DNA of 64,000 nucleotides from NCBI GenBank assembly GCA_019931105.1, contig JAIOUW010000001.1:1860001-1924000 (forward strand). The letters are read 5' to 3'. The notes under the pieces are model-generated. The model ran no database searches. It was not told the DNA's origin and saw only the letters and a program-made list of their open reading frames with translations. The position numbers and the translations under genes are program-made. Shown here piece by piece: positions 24,982 through 33,806 of the stretch. This DNA is from Flavobacteriaceae bacterium NBU2977 (GTDB taxonomy: Bacteria > Bacteroidota > Bacteroidia > Flavobacteriales > Flavobacteriaceae). The number at the start of each line of letters is the position of its first letter. The first letter of the stretch is position 1.

Positions 24982-25983
24982 ATGAAAAAGATTGCCCTTC
25001 TAATATTGTGTATCCTCCAATTTTCTTGTTCCGGACAAGGTGTTGGGAAAATCAACGGAGTCAGTTTTGTGGCCTCCCGGGAAGAAGTGGCCCAAGGGCA
25101 TATCGATGAGGTGGTCAAAGTTAACGCGAACCATGCGGCCATCATGCCTTTTGGCTTCATTAGGGATGTCGATTCGCCAAATATTGTTTTCGATACCGAT
25201 AGGCAGTGGTTCGGTGAGACCAAAAGGGGTGCCCTGCAGTATATCGAAATGTTGCATAAAAACGGAATCAAGGTTATGCTTAAACCCCATATATGGATTT
25301 CACATGGAGAATTTACCGGAACCATGGCCATGAAATCGGAGGAGTCTTGGCAGGCACTGGAAGCTTCCTACGAAAAATTTATTCTCAATTATGCCCAGAC
25401 CGCGCAAGAGGCAGATGCCGATATATTCTGTATCGGCACCGAATTGGAACAATTTGTAAAAAACAGGCCGGGGTACTGGAAACGGCTAATCCGAAAAATT
25501 CGGGAAATTTATAAAGGAAAGCTCACCTATGCGGCCAATTGGGACGAGTACGCCAGAACCCCTTTTTGGGAAGATTTAGATTACATAGGTATTGATGCTT
25601 ATTTTCCCTTGTCTGAAGAAATAACGCCTTCTATCGGGCAATTAAAGTTGGGCTGGAAACCTTGGAAGGAAAAAATCGCTGCACTTTCAGATGAAAAGAA
25701 CAGGCCTGTACTTTTTACCGAATATGGGTATCGCAGTATGGACTATACCGCCAAAAAACCTTGGTTGGTGGATCTTCATGATGAAAAGGTAAATTTGGTC
25801 GCCCAGGCCAACGCCCTTACGGCAATTTTTGAGGAATTCTGGAAAGAGGATTGGTTCGCCGGGGGTTATGTCTGGAAATGGTTCATCAGGCACAAAGAAG
25901 TAGGCGGCGACCAAAATAATCGTTTTACCCCGCAAAATAAACCTGCCCAAGAAGTCCTTAGCAGATATTATAGATCCGAATAG
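24982..25983 (+). CDS. GH113-like glycoside hydrolase lipoprotein
   Basis: The chosen ATG at 24982 (an ATG at 24973 is also possible) gives MKKIALLILCILQFSC, a lipoprotein signal with the lipidated Cys at residue 16. The rest is a TIM-barrel of the clan GH-A/GH113 type. The acid/base Glu candidate is in FCIGTELEQF, and the nucleophile Glu candidate in PVLFTEYGYRS near the end of strand 7. The aromatic-rich C-terminal segment YVWKWFIRH fits substrate binding. GH113 members are beta-mannanases, but this branch is uncharacterised, so the substrate is not certain. It is likely surface or periplasm-anchored. Confidence 0.7.
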   Translation: MKKIALLILCILQFSCSGQGVGKINGVSFVASREEVAQGHIDEVVKVNANHAAIMPFGFIRDVDSPNIVFDTDRQWFGETKRGALQYIEMLHKNGIKVMLKPHIWISHGEFTGTMAMKSEESWQALEASYEKFILNYAQTAQEADADIFCIGTELEQFVKNRPGYWKRLIRKIREIYKGKLTYAANWDEYARTPFWEDLDYIGIDAYFPLSEEITPSIGQLKLGWKPWKEKIAALSDEKNRPVLFTEYGYRSMDYTAKKPWLVDLHDEKVNLVAQANALTAIFEEFWKEDWFAGGYVWKWFIRHKEVGGDQNNRFTPQNKPAQEVLSRYYRSE

Positions 25984-26030
25984 TCGGCTTCGGCTTTCTT
26001 TTTCGTGGTTCTTTTGTAGAGATCAAAGGC

Positions 26031-26038
26031 TATCTTTG
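26031..26038 (+). promoter_or_regulatory. Putative -7 box (TATCTTTG) for the Omp85-like gene
   Basis: TATCTTTG matches TAnnTTTG exactly, 42 bp before the next ATG. A TTG (26014-26016) is present but with a short 14-bp spacer. Confidence 0.4.
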
Positions 26039-26080
26039 AGGCCATAACCATGTAATCCGGGTTGGGTACATTAAAAGTGC

Positions 26081-27346
26081 ATGATGTTCAGAACTTTTCT
26101 GTCTTACTTACTATTTCTCATTACTTGCTTTTGTACGGCACAACAGTCGATAGTGGATGATTTGGGCTTTGCCGGGGCAGAAAGAACAAGGTCTGATTTT
26201 CTTCAAAGGCTTGTCGAGACAAAGACAGGTATGGTTTTAGATTCGGTCCTTCTTCAGAAAGATATGGAGCGCTTGAAAAGATTGCCCGCAGTCGCCCACG
26301 CCTATTTTGAGGTTTTTCCCGCTGGTGATGGAAAAAATAGGGTGGTCTATCATATTGAAGAAAATTTTACCCTTATTCCTTTTGCGAACGTATATACTTC
26401 CTCGAACGGCGAGTTCGCATTTCGGGTAGGTCTACAGGAGTTCAATTTTTTGGGAAGGAACATTACATTGGGCGCATTTTACCAATATGACGTTTTCAAT
26501 TCCTTTGGGGCGCAGATCCGCGCTCCGTACCTGTTCAGCAATAAATTGGGTCTCGAACTGAATTTTAAGGACCTGACCACCCGTGAACCCGTTTTTTTTG
26601 ATGATGCGACTGCGGATTATCGGTACAATAACAAAGGTTTTGAACTTATGGGGCTTTACGAAATGAATTTCAAAAATCGGTTCGAGCTTGGCGTCAGCTT
26701 ATTTAACGAAGACTATGCATACCTTGATGGTGCTATAAGTCCGAATGTTCCACAGGAACTCAATGTCGATAAACACCTTTTCAAACTTATCTATCAATAT
26801 GATAATGTGAAATACCACTATCAATACTTAGATGGGTTTCGAAGTAGCTTGAACCTACAATACGTAGGGAGTCAGAATGAAAACCTACCGGAATTCGTGA
26901 TCGGTTTCAATGATTTTATTTGGTTCGAGCGTATTGGCCAACGCGGTAACTGGGCAAACCGTTTACGATTGGGCCTTGCCAGCAATATGAAAACCCCTTT
27001 CGCACCCTTTACCGTTGATAACAATATAAACATCAGAGGGGTAGGCAATACCATTGACCGAGGTACCGGCGCCATTGTGCTCAACAGTGAATACAGGCAT
27101 ACTTTGATCGACGACAACTGGTTCGTGCTACAGGGCAATGTCTTTGTCGATGCCGGTTCTTGGCGAAATCCTGGGGGTGATTTCGGCGACTTTGGCGACG
27201 ATGACAACATTCGCGTATATCCTGGTCTCGGTTTGCGGTTTATCCACAAGAAGATATTCAATGCCATTTTTAGGGTAGACTATGGGTATGGCATAACAAA
27301 AAATGCTTCCCACGGCATCGTTTTTGGAATTGGGCAGTATTTTTGA
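26081..27346 (+). CDS. Small Omp85 (BamA/TamA)-family outer-membrane protein with one POTRA-like domain
   Basis: A 421-residue protein with a Sec signal (MMFRTFLSYLLFLITCFCTAQQ). Then follows a single region of POTRA-like pattern at about 40-95 (DMERLKRLPAVAHAYFEV, then VVYHIEE). The remaining ~320 residues form a predicted 16-strand barrel ending in GIVFGIGQYF. The segment NIRGVGNTIDRG near 318-329 corresponds to the L6 (V/I)RG(F/Y/x) motif of Omp85 proteins. It is too small to be BamA itself (five POTRA domains). A role in moving or inserting a specific envelope protein is the likely option. The amidase gene overlaps its 3' end. Confidence 0.75.
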   Translation: MMFRTFLSYLLFLITCFCTAQQSIVDDLGFAGAERTRSDFLQRLVETKTGMVLDSVLLQKDMERLKRLPAVAHAYFEVFPAGDGKNRVVYHIEENFTLIPFANVYTSSNGEFAFRVGLQEFNFLGRNITLGAFYQYDVFNSFGAQIRAPYLFSNKLGLELNFKDLTTREPVFFDDATADYRYNNKGFELMGLYEMNFKNRFELGVSLFNEDYAYLDGAISPNVPQELNVDKHLFKLIYQYDNVKYHYQYLDGFRSSLNLQYVGSQNENLPEFVIGFNDFIWFERIGQRGNWANRLRLGLASNMKTPFAPFTVDNNINIRGVGNTIDRGTGAIVLNSEYRHTLIDDNWFVLQGNVFVDAGSWRNPGGDFGDFGDDDNIRVYPGLGLRFIHKKIFNAIFRVDYGYGITKNASHGIVFGIGQYF

Positions 27347-28436
27347 TAATCTTTGTGTAGAACAATTTTCATTTTCAGTGCTATATAAAGATTTTTGCTT
27401 CGTTCTTGTGCTTTCCATTTTTGGGATAAACCTGTCTTTTTCCCAAGATTCATTGATAACGGTTACGGCCGAAAAGGGTGATGGTATTCTTTCCTTGTTG
27501 CGTAAACAAGGAATGAATCCTTATGAGCGATATGACGACTTTATCGCCATGAACCTAGATAACCTGCGTGATAGTGTGCATCTCTATGAAGGTAGGATAT
27601 ACCGTATTCCCTTTATTGAGGATGACAGTGTCGTTGTTGTCGATTCGCTTGAAAGACAGGCCAAGGAAATCAAGAAAATAGAGGGAGAGTACCACTCGAT
27701 TTTTGGAGAGGGCAATGAAACGGTTCTCCCAAAGAGCGAAAAGCTCAAAGGAGCGGTCTATTATCTTGTGTCGGGCCATGGCGGTCCTGATCCAGGTGCA
27801 ATGGCCAACTATGCGGGCAAGGCCATTGCCGAAGACGAATATGCCTATGATATTACGTTGAGATTGGCCAAGGAATTATTGGCCCATGGTGCGACCGTGT
27901 ACATAATTATTCGCGATGAAAACGATGGCATTCGCGACGATCGCATTTTAGAAATCGACCATGATGAGGTGGCCTACGGAGGCAAGACAATACCATTAAA
28001 TCAATTGGCGCGGTTGAAACAACGGGTAAACATTGTGAACCAACTTCACAGAAAACATCTTGGGCAATTTCAACGATTAATCGTAACCCATGTCGATAGC
28101 CGCAGCAAAGGACAGAATATCGATGTATTCTTCTATCATCATGAAAAGAGCAAGAACGGAAAGAAATTGGCCGAAAGTATTCACAAGACCTTTCAGAAAA
28201 AATATAAAAAGTACCAACCGAACCGAACCTATACGGGTACTTTCGAAGATCGGACTTCACTCTATTTGGTCAAAAAGACCCACCCTGCAATGACCTTTAT
28301 AGAAATCGGAAATATCAGGAACAAGAAAGACCAAAGAAGAATTTTGGATCCCGATAATCGCCAGGCACTTGCCAAATGGATTTCAGAAGGTGTTCTTTTG
28401 GATTTTGAAGGAGGCGAGATCGGACCGATCCGCTAA
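27303..28436 (+). CDS. N-acetylmuramoyl-L-alanine amidase (Amidase_3), exported
   Basis: A peptidoglycan amidase. The zinc-dependent Amidase_3 domain starts near residue 150 (VYYLVSGHGGPDPGA, first His), with the second Glu/His region near 175-285 (EDEYAYDIT; VTHVDSRS) and the catalytic Glu in FIEIGNIRN near 340. A ~100-residue N-terminal part resembles a short LysM-like or linker segment. The most upstream start (27303) overlaps the barrel gene by 44 bp. A GTG at 27378 gives a cleaner signal-like N-terminus (LYKDFCFVLVLSIFG) and may be the real start. It cuts the stem peptide from MurNAc. Confidence 0.82.
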   Translation: MLPTASFLELGSIFDNLCVEQFSFSVLYKDFCFVLVLSIFGINLSFSQDSLITVTAEKGDGILSLLRKQGMNPYERYDDFIAMNLDNLRDSVHLYEGRIYRIPFIEDDSVVVVDSLERQAKEIKKIEGEYHSIFGEGNETVLPKSEKLKGAVYYLVSGHGGPDPGAMANYAGKAIAEDEYAYDITLRLAKELLAHGATVYIIIRDENDGIRDDRILEIDHDEVAYGGKTIPLNQLARLKQRVNIVNQLHRKHLGQFQRLIVTHVDSRSKGQNIDVFFYHHEKSKNGKKLAESIHKTFQKKYKKYQPNRTYTGTFEDRTSLYLVKKTHPAMTFIEIGNIRNKKDQRRILDPDNRQALAKWISEGVLLDFEGGEIGPIR

Positions 28437-28460
28437 AACCTTGTTTTCGTTGACGCGATA

Positions 28461-29147
28461 TTATAAGGCAATTTTCCTCTGATAATAATCGTATAGTTTT
28501 TCAGGCCCTTCGCCCAGATAATTTTTCAAATGAATAATGCCAAAATGATATTGCAGGCGCAGCATACCTTTTTTACGGTATTTTCGAGCCGAGGTCTTCA
28601 CATATTGGGGCAATATCATGAAATCGGTTTTTGAATAAAGTCGCGCTACAAATTCGACATCTTCGTAAATAATGTAGGCCTCGTTGAAGCCGTTGGTCTT
28701 TTCGAAAAGATCTTTGGAAATAAAAAGGGATTGGTCCCCACCGCGGCAAATCGGATGGTTGATCCTGGTAAACCATGCAAAAAACTTCAAGAAACGGCTT
28801 TGGCTATCAAAGCGCATTCTGAAACAACCGGCCTCGCTTCCATTTTTTTGGGCCTGTAAAATACGATATGTGAAGTCCGGCGGTGGAAAAGTGTCGACAT
28901 GTAGAAAATAAAGTAGCTCTCCAGTAGCAAATTTGGCCCCGGTATTCATTTGTTTGGCACGCCCTTTTTTCGATTCGATTACAGTGGCCCCAAAGTTTTT
29001 TGCAACAGTTATCGTATCATCGTTACTGCCACCATCAACTACCAAAATCTCCCTGACCTCACTTTTTGAAGTATGTTGGCCTAAGTACTCCAACAGACGA
29101 CCAAGATACATTTCCTCGTTGATAACAGGAATTATAATACTTATCAT
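28461..29147 (-). CDS. TIGR04283-family arsenosugar-type glycosyltransferase
   Basis: A GT2 enzyme of 228 residues using the ATG at 29147 (MISIIIPVINEE). Motifs are EILVVDGGSNDDT near 34-46, KGRAKQMNTGAKFATGE near 62-78 and LHVDTFPPPDF near 82-92. The CRGGDQSLFI segment is near 135-144. This pattern is that of the TIGR04283 family, which is strongly associated with arsenosugar loci. It is the last gene of the operon, 16 bp after arsM. Its sugar and acceptor are not biochemically proven. Confidence 0.85.
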   Translation of the reverse strand: MISIIIPVINEEMYLGRLLEYLGQHTSKSEVREILVVDGGSNDDTITVAKNFGATVIESKKGRAKQMNTGAKFATGELLYFLHVDTFPPPDFTYRILQAQKNGSEAGCFRMRFDSQSRFLKFFAWFTRINHPICRGGDQSLFISKDLFEKTNGFNEAYIIYEDVEFVARLYSKTDFMILPQYVKTSARKYRKKGMLRLQYHFGIIHLKNYLGEGPEKLYDYYQRKIAL

Positions 29148-29163
29148 AGAGTAATTGCAATTG

Positions 29164-30129
29164 CTAACAGCACCCGCCACCATCATAGTGCCAAGTACTT
29201 TCACTTATATGTATTTCATCACTCGCCTTTGCCAGGGCGGCCGCCGTTTTGTCGCAGACCGCCAAAGGTTGGTTTTGCAACAGCACATGGCCATTGTTGT
29301 CATCGAAGTATTCGGCATCACCATAATAGATGGCCGTTTTGCCCGTAAAGATGCAAGGGCCATCGGCAGGCATGGGATCTTTGATCGCGGCGATCTCGAT
29401 AGATTCAATAAATATCAGTTCTTCCGTCGGGTAATGGTTGGGTGATAGCACCCTGTACGACTTTCTGGCCCTGATCTCGATCGTGCCGAACCCGGCATCG
29501 GTCAAAACTTTTACATAGTCTTTTATCGGAATGCTACCGCTCAGGCAAAGTGCCCTTAGCCTGTCATCATTTCGCAACGTTTCGTTCATGGGCTGTTCAC
29601 AGGTCGGATCGCTCATCACCAGACGGCCATGGGGTTTGAGCACGCGGTACATTTCGGCCACCGCTTTTTTTAGGTCGTCCATTTTGAAAATATTGAACAA
29701 GCAATTTTGTGCGGCCACATCGATACTTTCATCTTCGATCGGAAGATTCAATGCATCGCCCTTGACCAAGTTGACGAACTCGCTTTTGAACCAATCATTC
29801 TCATCTTCGGCGACCTTAAAATTTTGTCGTGATGCCTCGAGCATTTCATCGACGGTGTCGACCCCTGTAACACCTCCTTTTTGCCTAGAAAAGTAAGCAA
29901 ATTGTAAAAGTTCCATGCCACCGCCAACACCAACGTACAGCACCTTGGGGTCGTTGACCAGATCTTGGGCGGAGACCGTGCTTCCGCAGCCATAGTTCAT
30001 TTCTTGCATGATTTTCGGAATCGAAAGCCCCGGAAATTGCCATATCGGATTGGTCGTACAGCAGAGCCCTACATCAGGGGTCAACGCCGCTTCTTTATAA
30101 AGATTATTGGTCGCTTCTAAATAGCTCAT
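29164..30129 (-). CDS. arsM: Arsenosugar-type arsenite S-adenosylmethionine methyltransferase
   Basis: This 321-residue protein has the Cys pair C23-C24 in GLCCTTNPIW and a third Cys at C48 (YGCGST), the pattern of arsenosugar-biosynthesis ArsM. The SAM-binding motif VLYVGVGGGMELLQF is near 63-77. Additional conserved Cys residues lie in AAQNCLFNIF and SDPTCEQPM. It ends in GGGCC. Such enzymes methylate arsenite using SAM, in the arsenosugar case to a dimethylated form. It overlaps PNP by 4 bp. It belongs to the branch that pairs with the radical-SAM protein ArsS, but no arsS is in this window. Confidence 0.88.
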   Translation of the reverse strand: MSYLEATNNLYKEAALTPDVGLCCTTNPIWQFPGLSIPKIMQEMNYGCGSTVSAQDLVNDPKVLYVGVGGGMELLQFAYFSRQKGGVTGVDTVDEMLEASRQNFKVAEDENDWFKSEFVNLVKGDALNLPIEDESIDVAAQNCLFNIFKMDDLKKAVAEMYRVLKPHGRLVMSDPTCEQPMNETLRNDDRLRALCLSGSIPIKDYVKVLTDAGFGTIEIRARKSYRVLSPNHYPTEELIFIESIEIAAIKDPMPADGPCIFTGKTAIYYGDAEYFDDNNGHVLLQNQPLAVCDKTAAALAKASDEIHISESTWHYDGGGCC

Positions 30130-30947
30130 ATTTCTTTGATTAATTCTATGAATAGTTTTATCATGTTAGGTTCGGTACTTCCGGCTATTTCGATAATTTC
30201 CTGAATATTGACCGGTTGCAGGTTGTCGGGGTCACATTCATCGGTCAAGACCGAAACGGCTACGATGGGTAGTCGTAAATGATTGGCAACAATTACTTCG
30301 GGTACCGTACTCATTCCTACGGCGTCGGCACCCAATATTTTTAACATGCGATATTCTGCCTTGGTCTCCAACTGTGGACCGACTACCGAAGCATAAACGC
30401 CGCTTTTCAAAATGATACCTTCCCTTGTAGCTATTTCCTTTAGATGTTTACGCATTTTTGGATCGTAGGGTTCGATCATATCAACAAATCGATCTCCGAA
30501 TTCCGCAACATTTTTAAAGGCCAAAGGGGAACCGCCCTGCAAGTTGATGTGATCCTCGATCAACATCATCTCTCCCTTTTTATAATCCAAGTTGATGGCC
30601 CCGGCTGCATTCGAAATGAACAAGCTCTCAATGCCCAAGAGGTGCATGACCCGTATAGGATAGGTGACATCCATAAAATCGTAACCTTCATAAAGATGAA
30701 AGCGACCTTGCATAACCACTACTTTTTTATTGGCGATGGTTCCGTAAATAAGTTTACCGGTATGGAATTCGACCGTCGCCAAGGGGAAAAAAGGAATGTG
30801 GTTATAATGGGCCTCTACCGGATTTTCGATTTCATCTACCAACTTGCCCAATCCCGTGCCCAGTACGATTCCGATTTCAGGTTTGCCGAAGCCTTTTTGC
30901 CTAAGGTAGGCGACCGATTCTTCCAAGTGTTGTTTTGTTATTCTCAT
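30126..30947 (-). CDS. Purine-nucleoside phosphorylase (inosine/guanosine type) in an arsenosugar-type operon
   Basis: A trimeric-type PNP of 273 residues. The phosphate-binding loop is IGIVLGTGLGKL at about 24-35, with the MQGRFHLYEGY segment near 78-88 and SNAAGAINLDYKKGE near 112-126. The purine-binding segment AVGMSTVPEVIVANH is near 212-226. It splits purine nucleosides with phosphate. In an arsenosugar context such an enzyme could remove adenine from a 5'-modified adenosine intermediate; this role is inferred from context. Overlaps arsM and the TIGR04282 gene by 4 bp each. Confidence 0.88.
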   Translation of the reverse strand: MRITKQHLEESVAYLRQKGFGKPEIGIVLGTGLGKLVDEIENPVEAHYNHIPFFPLATVEFHTGKLIYGTIANKKVVVMQGRFHLYEGYDFMDVTYPIRVMHLLGIESLFISNAAGAINLDYKKGEMMLIEDHINLQGGSPLAFKNVAEFGDRFVDMIEPYDPKMRKHLKEIATREGIILKSGVYASVVGPQLETKAEYRMLKILGADAVGMSTVPEVIVANHLRLPIVAVSVLTDECDPDNLQPVNIQEIIEIAGSTEPNMIKLFIELIKEI

Positions 30948-31615
30948 AGATGTTTTAAAAATGGTTGAAAAGCCGCAACATGCGAAATATCTTCATACCT
31001 GTCGATATCGTTGCGTACCTCTTTTATATATATGCTTTCTCCTTCCAAATCATTGATGGTATCTTTATAGACCGTGTCGGCACCCCATTTTTTATTTTGA
31101 AAAATTATGGGGTTGAATTTTTTCATTCCCAACATATAATACCCTCCGTCGACCGCTGGGCCGATCACATAATCGGAATGGTCCAGGCCCTGAAAGGCAT
31201 CTTCGATATCGTTTTGTACAAGATCGAACATATCGCTTCCGATGATGCAGATTTTTTCGAAACCCGAGGCGAAACCTTCCTCAAAGGCGTGGGCCATTCG
31301 CTCGCCCAGATCTTTGCCTTGCTGTTGCTTTTTATCGTATATCAAATTGTCCCAAATATCATCTTCACGCACCTTGACCGAATAATGCACCTGTTTTGCG
31401 ATATTGAGATTCGATGTTATTTTAACGGTATGGGCCAATAGAAATTTATAGACTTGAAGTGCCGCTTCATCGCCAATGGTCGCTGCCAATCGTGTCTTGC
31501 ACTTGCCCAATTCAGGATTTCTGGTGAAAATTATGAGCAGGCTTTTGGAGTTGACAAAACTGAGGTGGACCGTTTTTTGATCTTTTTCATTCTTCTTGGA
31601 AAGGATAAAACCCAT
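30944..31615 (-). CDS. TIGR04282-family arsenosugar-type glycosyltransferase (DUF2064)
   Basis: A 223-residue nucleotide-transferase-fold protein. The motif SLLIIFTRNPELGKCKTRLA near 25-44 is the MobA/CofC-like nucleotide-sugar site. GSDMFDLVQNDIE near 124-136 and GPAVDGGYYMLGMKKF near 151-166 complete the DUF2064 signature. It co-occurs widely with TIGR04283 glycosyltransferases and ArsM. It overlaps PNP by 4 bp and follows the rhodanese gene after 27 bp. Confidence 0.85.
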   Translation of the reverse strand: MGFILSKKNEKDQKTVHLSFVNSKSLLIIFTRNPELGKCKTRLAATIGDEAALQVYKFLLAHTVKITSNLNIAKQVHYSVKVREDDIWDNLIYDKKQQQGKDLGERMAHAFEEGFASGFEKICIIGSDMFDLVQNDIEDAFQGLDHSDYVIGPAVDGGYYMLGMKKFNPIIFQNKKWGADTVYKDTINDLEGESIYIKEVRNDIDRYEDISHVAAFQPFLKHL

Positions 31616-31642
31616 ATTCGGAATTTTGTTTTCAGACCAGGT

Positions 31643-32161
31643 CTAGGGTTCTAAAACTTCTTCTTTGCCGTAGACCTTCTCGCCCTTGGTCAACAGTTTG
31701 CCCCAATGCTTACTAAAGGCATGCACTTTTTGGGTTTCATTGTCCGTGCCATCATATATCGGAAAACCCTTGTTTTTCCATTCGAAAATGCCGCCATAAA
31801 GGTTTTTGACATTGGTGAACCCCGCCTTCATTAACTTTTCGCCAATATTCTCAGATCTTACCCCAATGGAGCAATAGACCACTATTTCACTTTCTTTATT
31901 ATTCGGTAATGGCTTTGAAAGTGAATCGATATTGAAAGTCTTATGACCTACCCAAATGGCATTTTTAAGATGGCTGACCTCGAATTCTTCCCTTTCCCTT
32001 GCATCCAACAAAAGTATATTTTCACTTCTCGCAAGTTCCTCGACGTGTATATAAGGAACACTTTCTTTATTGAACCTTTTCAAGACCCTGTCTAGCTTCT
32101 TCTGTGAAAAAGTGTTCGGGCAGAAAACCAAGAGAAGTAAAAAAAATGAAAGAAAACGCAT
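31643..32161 (-). CDS. Exported rhodanese-like protein, first gene of the arsenosugar-type operon
   Basis: The chosen ATG at 32161 gives a signal peptide (MRFLSFFLLLLVFCPNTFSQ). A GTG three codons upstream is an alternative. A single rhodanese domain follows: ILLLDAREREEFEVSHLKNA near 49-68 and the active-site loop VYCSIGVRS with Cys at about C97. It is predicted to act in the periplasm as a sulfurtransferase or thiol carrier. It starts a five-gene run with little spacing (27, overlap, overlap, 16 bp), so transport or thiol chemistry of arsenic compounds is a possible role. This remains an inference. Confidence 0.78.
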   Translation of the reverse strand: MRFLSFFLLLLVFCPNTFSQKKLDRVLKRFNKESVPYIHVEELARSENILLLDAREREEFEVSHLKNAIWVGHKTFNIDSLSKPLPNNKESEIVVYCSIGVRSENIGEKLMKAGFTNVKNLYGGIFEWKNKGFPIYDGTDNETQKVHAFSKHWGKLLTKGEKVYGKEEVLEP

Positions 32162-32242
32162 GTTCGTCACATATTAAAGCGATAAAGATACTATTTTAGG
32201 GGGGCTTGAATGAAAAGTTCGATAACGTTTAATGAATAGGAT

Positions 32243-33802
32243 ATGAACATTAAGGATGCCTTAAAGTTCTGCTTTCTTGCTTTATTGATATTATCATGTA
32301 GAAATAAGAAAGCCCAAAAAGAACCGACCGCTAATACGATTAAAGTGGAATATTACTCAGAACCCCACCGTCCGCAATTTCATTTTACACCTGAGGAAAA
32401 ATGGATGAACGACCCCAATGGTCTTGTATATAATGACGGAATTTTTCATCTTTTTTATCAATATTACCCAGAGGACATCGTTTGGGGCCCCATGCATTGG
32501 GGGCATGCTACAAGCGAAGATTTGATTCATTGGAACCATAAACCCATTGCCCTGTTTCCTGATGAGCATGGGTATATTTTTTCGGGAAGTGCCGTTCTCG
32601 ATGAACAGAACACCTCGGGATTGGGCACGGAAGACAATCCGCCTTTGGTCGCCATTTTTACCTACCACAACTCGGATGCAGAAAAAGATGGCCGAAATGA
32701 TTATCAGACGCAGGGGATCGCTTATAGTCTCGATAACGGGGATACATGGACGAAATATGAGGGCAATCCTGTAATCGGTAATGATGGAATAAAAGATTTC
32801 AGAGACCCCAAGGTTTTCTGGCATGATAAAACAAAACAATGGAAAATGCTTTTGGTGGCCGGAGACCATCTCCAAATTTGGAGCTCTTCGAATTTAAAAG
32901 AATGGAAAAAAACAAGTGAATTCGGCAAAGAACAAGGGGCGCATGGTGGCGTTTGGGAGTGTCCTGATATGTTCGAGCTCCAGATCGAAGGAACCGATGA
33001 GACGAAATGGGTACTGTTGATAAGCATCAATCCCGGGGCGCCAAATGGTGGCAGTGGTACGCAATACTTTATTGGAAACTTTGACGGCAATACTTTTACC
33101 TCAGATCAGAAATCGAACCGTTGGATCGATTGGGGCACTGACAATTATGCCGGAGTGACTTATAACAATGCGCCCAAGGACGAACGAATTTTTATCGGTT
33201 GGATGAGCAATTGGAACTATGCAAATCAAACTCCCACGGAAAAATGGCGTAGTGCCATGACCCTGCCCAGAAATTTGGCCTTGCAAAAAATCGGGGATAA
33301 CCTTGAATTGATCAGTTACCCAATCGAAAACTTTGAGAAGGTCGTCACGAAAGGTTCGAAAAAAGAGGTCGTCATTGAACCTGCCCATAAAGAAGTTGTT
33401 CCATTTAAAGGTTTACAGCAGTCCGATATGCGGTTTACAACTTCTTCCAGAGATTTTCAACTGGTCTTCAAGAACCAAAATGAAGAAAAACTCATTATGG
33501 GTTTAGATTCAAAAGTAGGTGAATTCCTTATAGATCGAAGTCGATCGGGAAAAATCGATTTTCAGGAAGATTTCACAAACATTATGACAATGCCGGCCGA
33601 TAATCTGCCAGATGGCGAAGTCGAGTTTCGGATCGTAACCGACAGGTCCTCCGTAGAAATATTTATCAACAAAGGCCAATATAGTATGACTGCCCAAGTA
33701 TTTCCGAATACGGATTACGATGAAATGGTCATAACCAATACTTCCGATGCATTGATGAAGTTGAACAACTTCGGTATTGCCGAGGTGAAGGGTGTTTGGT
33801 AA
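32243..33802 (+). CDS. GH32 fructosidase/levanase-type lipoprotein
   Basis: A glycoside hydrolase of 519 residues. The lipoprotein signal has Cys near residue 19 (ALLILSCRN). The GH32 five-bladed propeller starts with WMNDPNG at 54-60, where D57 is the expected nucleophile. The FRDPKVF motif (transition-state Asp) is near 190, and the acid/base Glu in VWECPDMF near 245. A beta-sandwich follows from about 370. It cleaves beta-fructosides such as levan, inulin or sucrose. No SusC/SusD or fructose transporter genes are adjacent. It is divergent from the arsenosugar-type operon and convergent with the ADP-ribosylglycohydrolase. Confidence 0.92.
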   Translation: MNIKDALKFCFLALLILSCRNKKAQKEPTANTIKVEYYSEPHRPQFHFTPEEKWMNDPNGLVYNDGIFHLFYQYYPEDIVWGPMHWGHATSEDLIHWNHKPIALFPDEHGYIFSGSAVLDEQNTSGLGTEDNPPLVAIFTYHNSDAEKDGRNDYQTQGIAYSLDNGDTWTKYEGNPVIGNDGIKDFRDPKVFWHDKTKQWKMLLVAGDHLQIWSSSNLKEWKKTSEFGKEQGAHGGVWECPDMFELQIEGTDETKWVLLISINPGAPNGGSGTQYFIGNFDGNTFTSDQKSNRWIDWGTDNYAGVTYNNAPKDERIFIGWMSNWNYANQTPTEKWRSAMTLPRNLALQKIGDNLELISYPIENFEKVVTKGSKKEVVIEPAHKEVVPFKGLQQSDMRFTTSSRDFQLVFKNQNEEKLIMGLDSKVGEFLIDRSRSGKIDFQEDFTNIMTMPADNLPDGEVEFRIVTDRSSVEIFINKGQYSMTAQVFPNTDYDEMVITNTSDALMKLNNFGIAEVKGVW

Positions 33803-33806
33803 CGGT

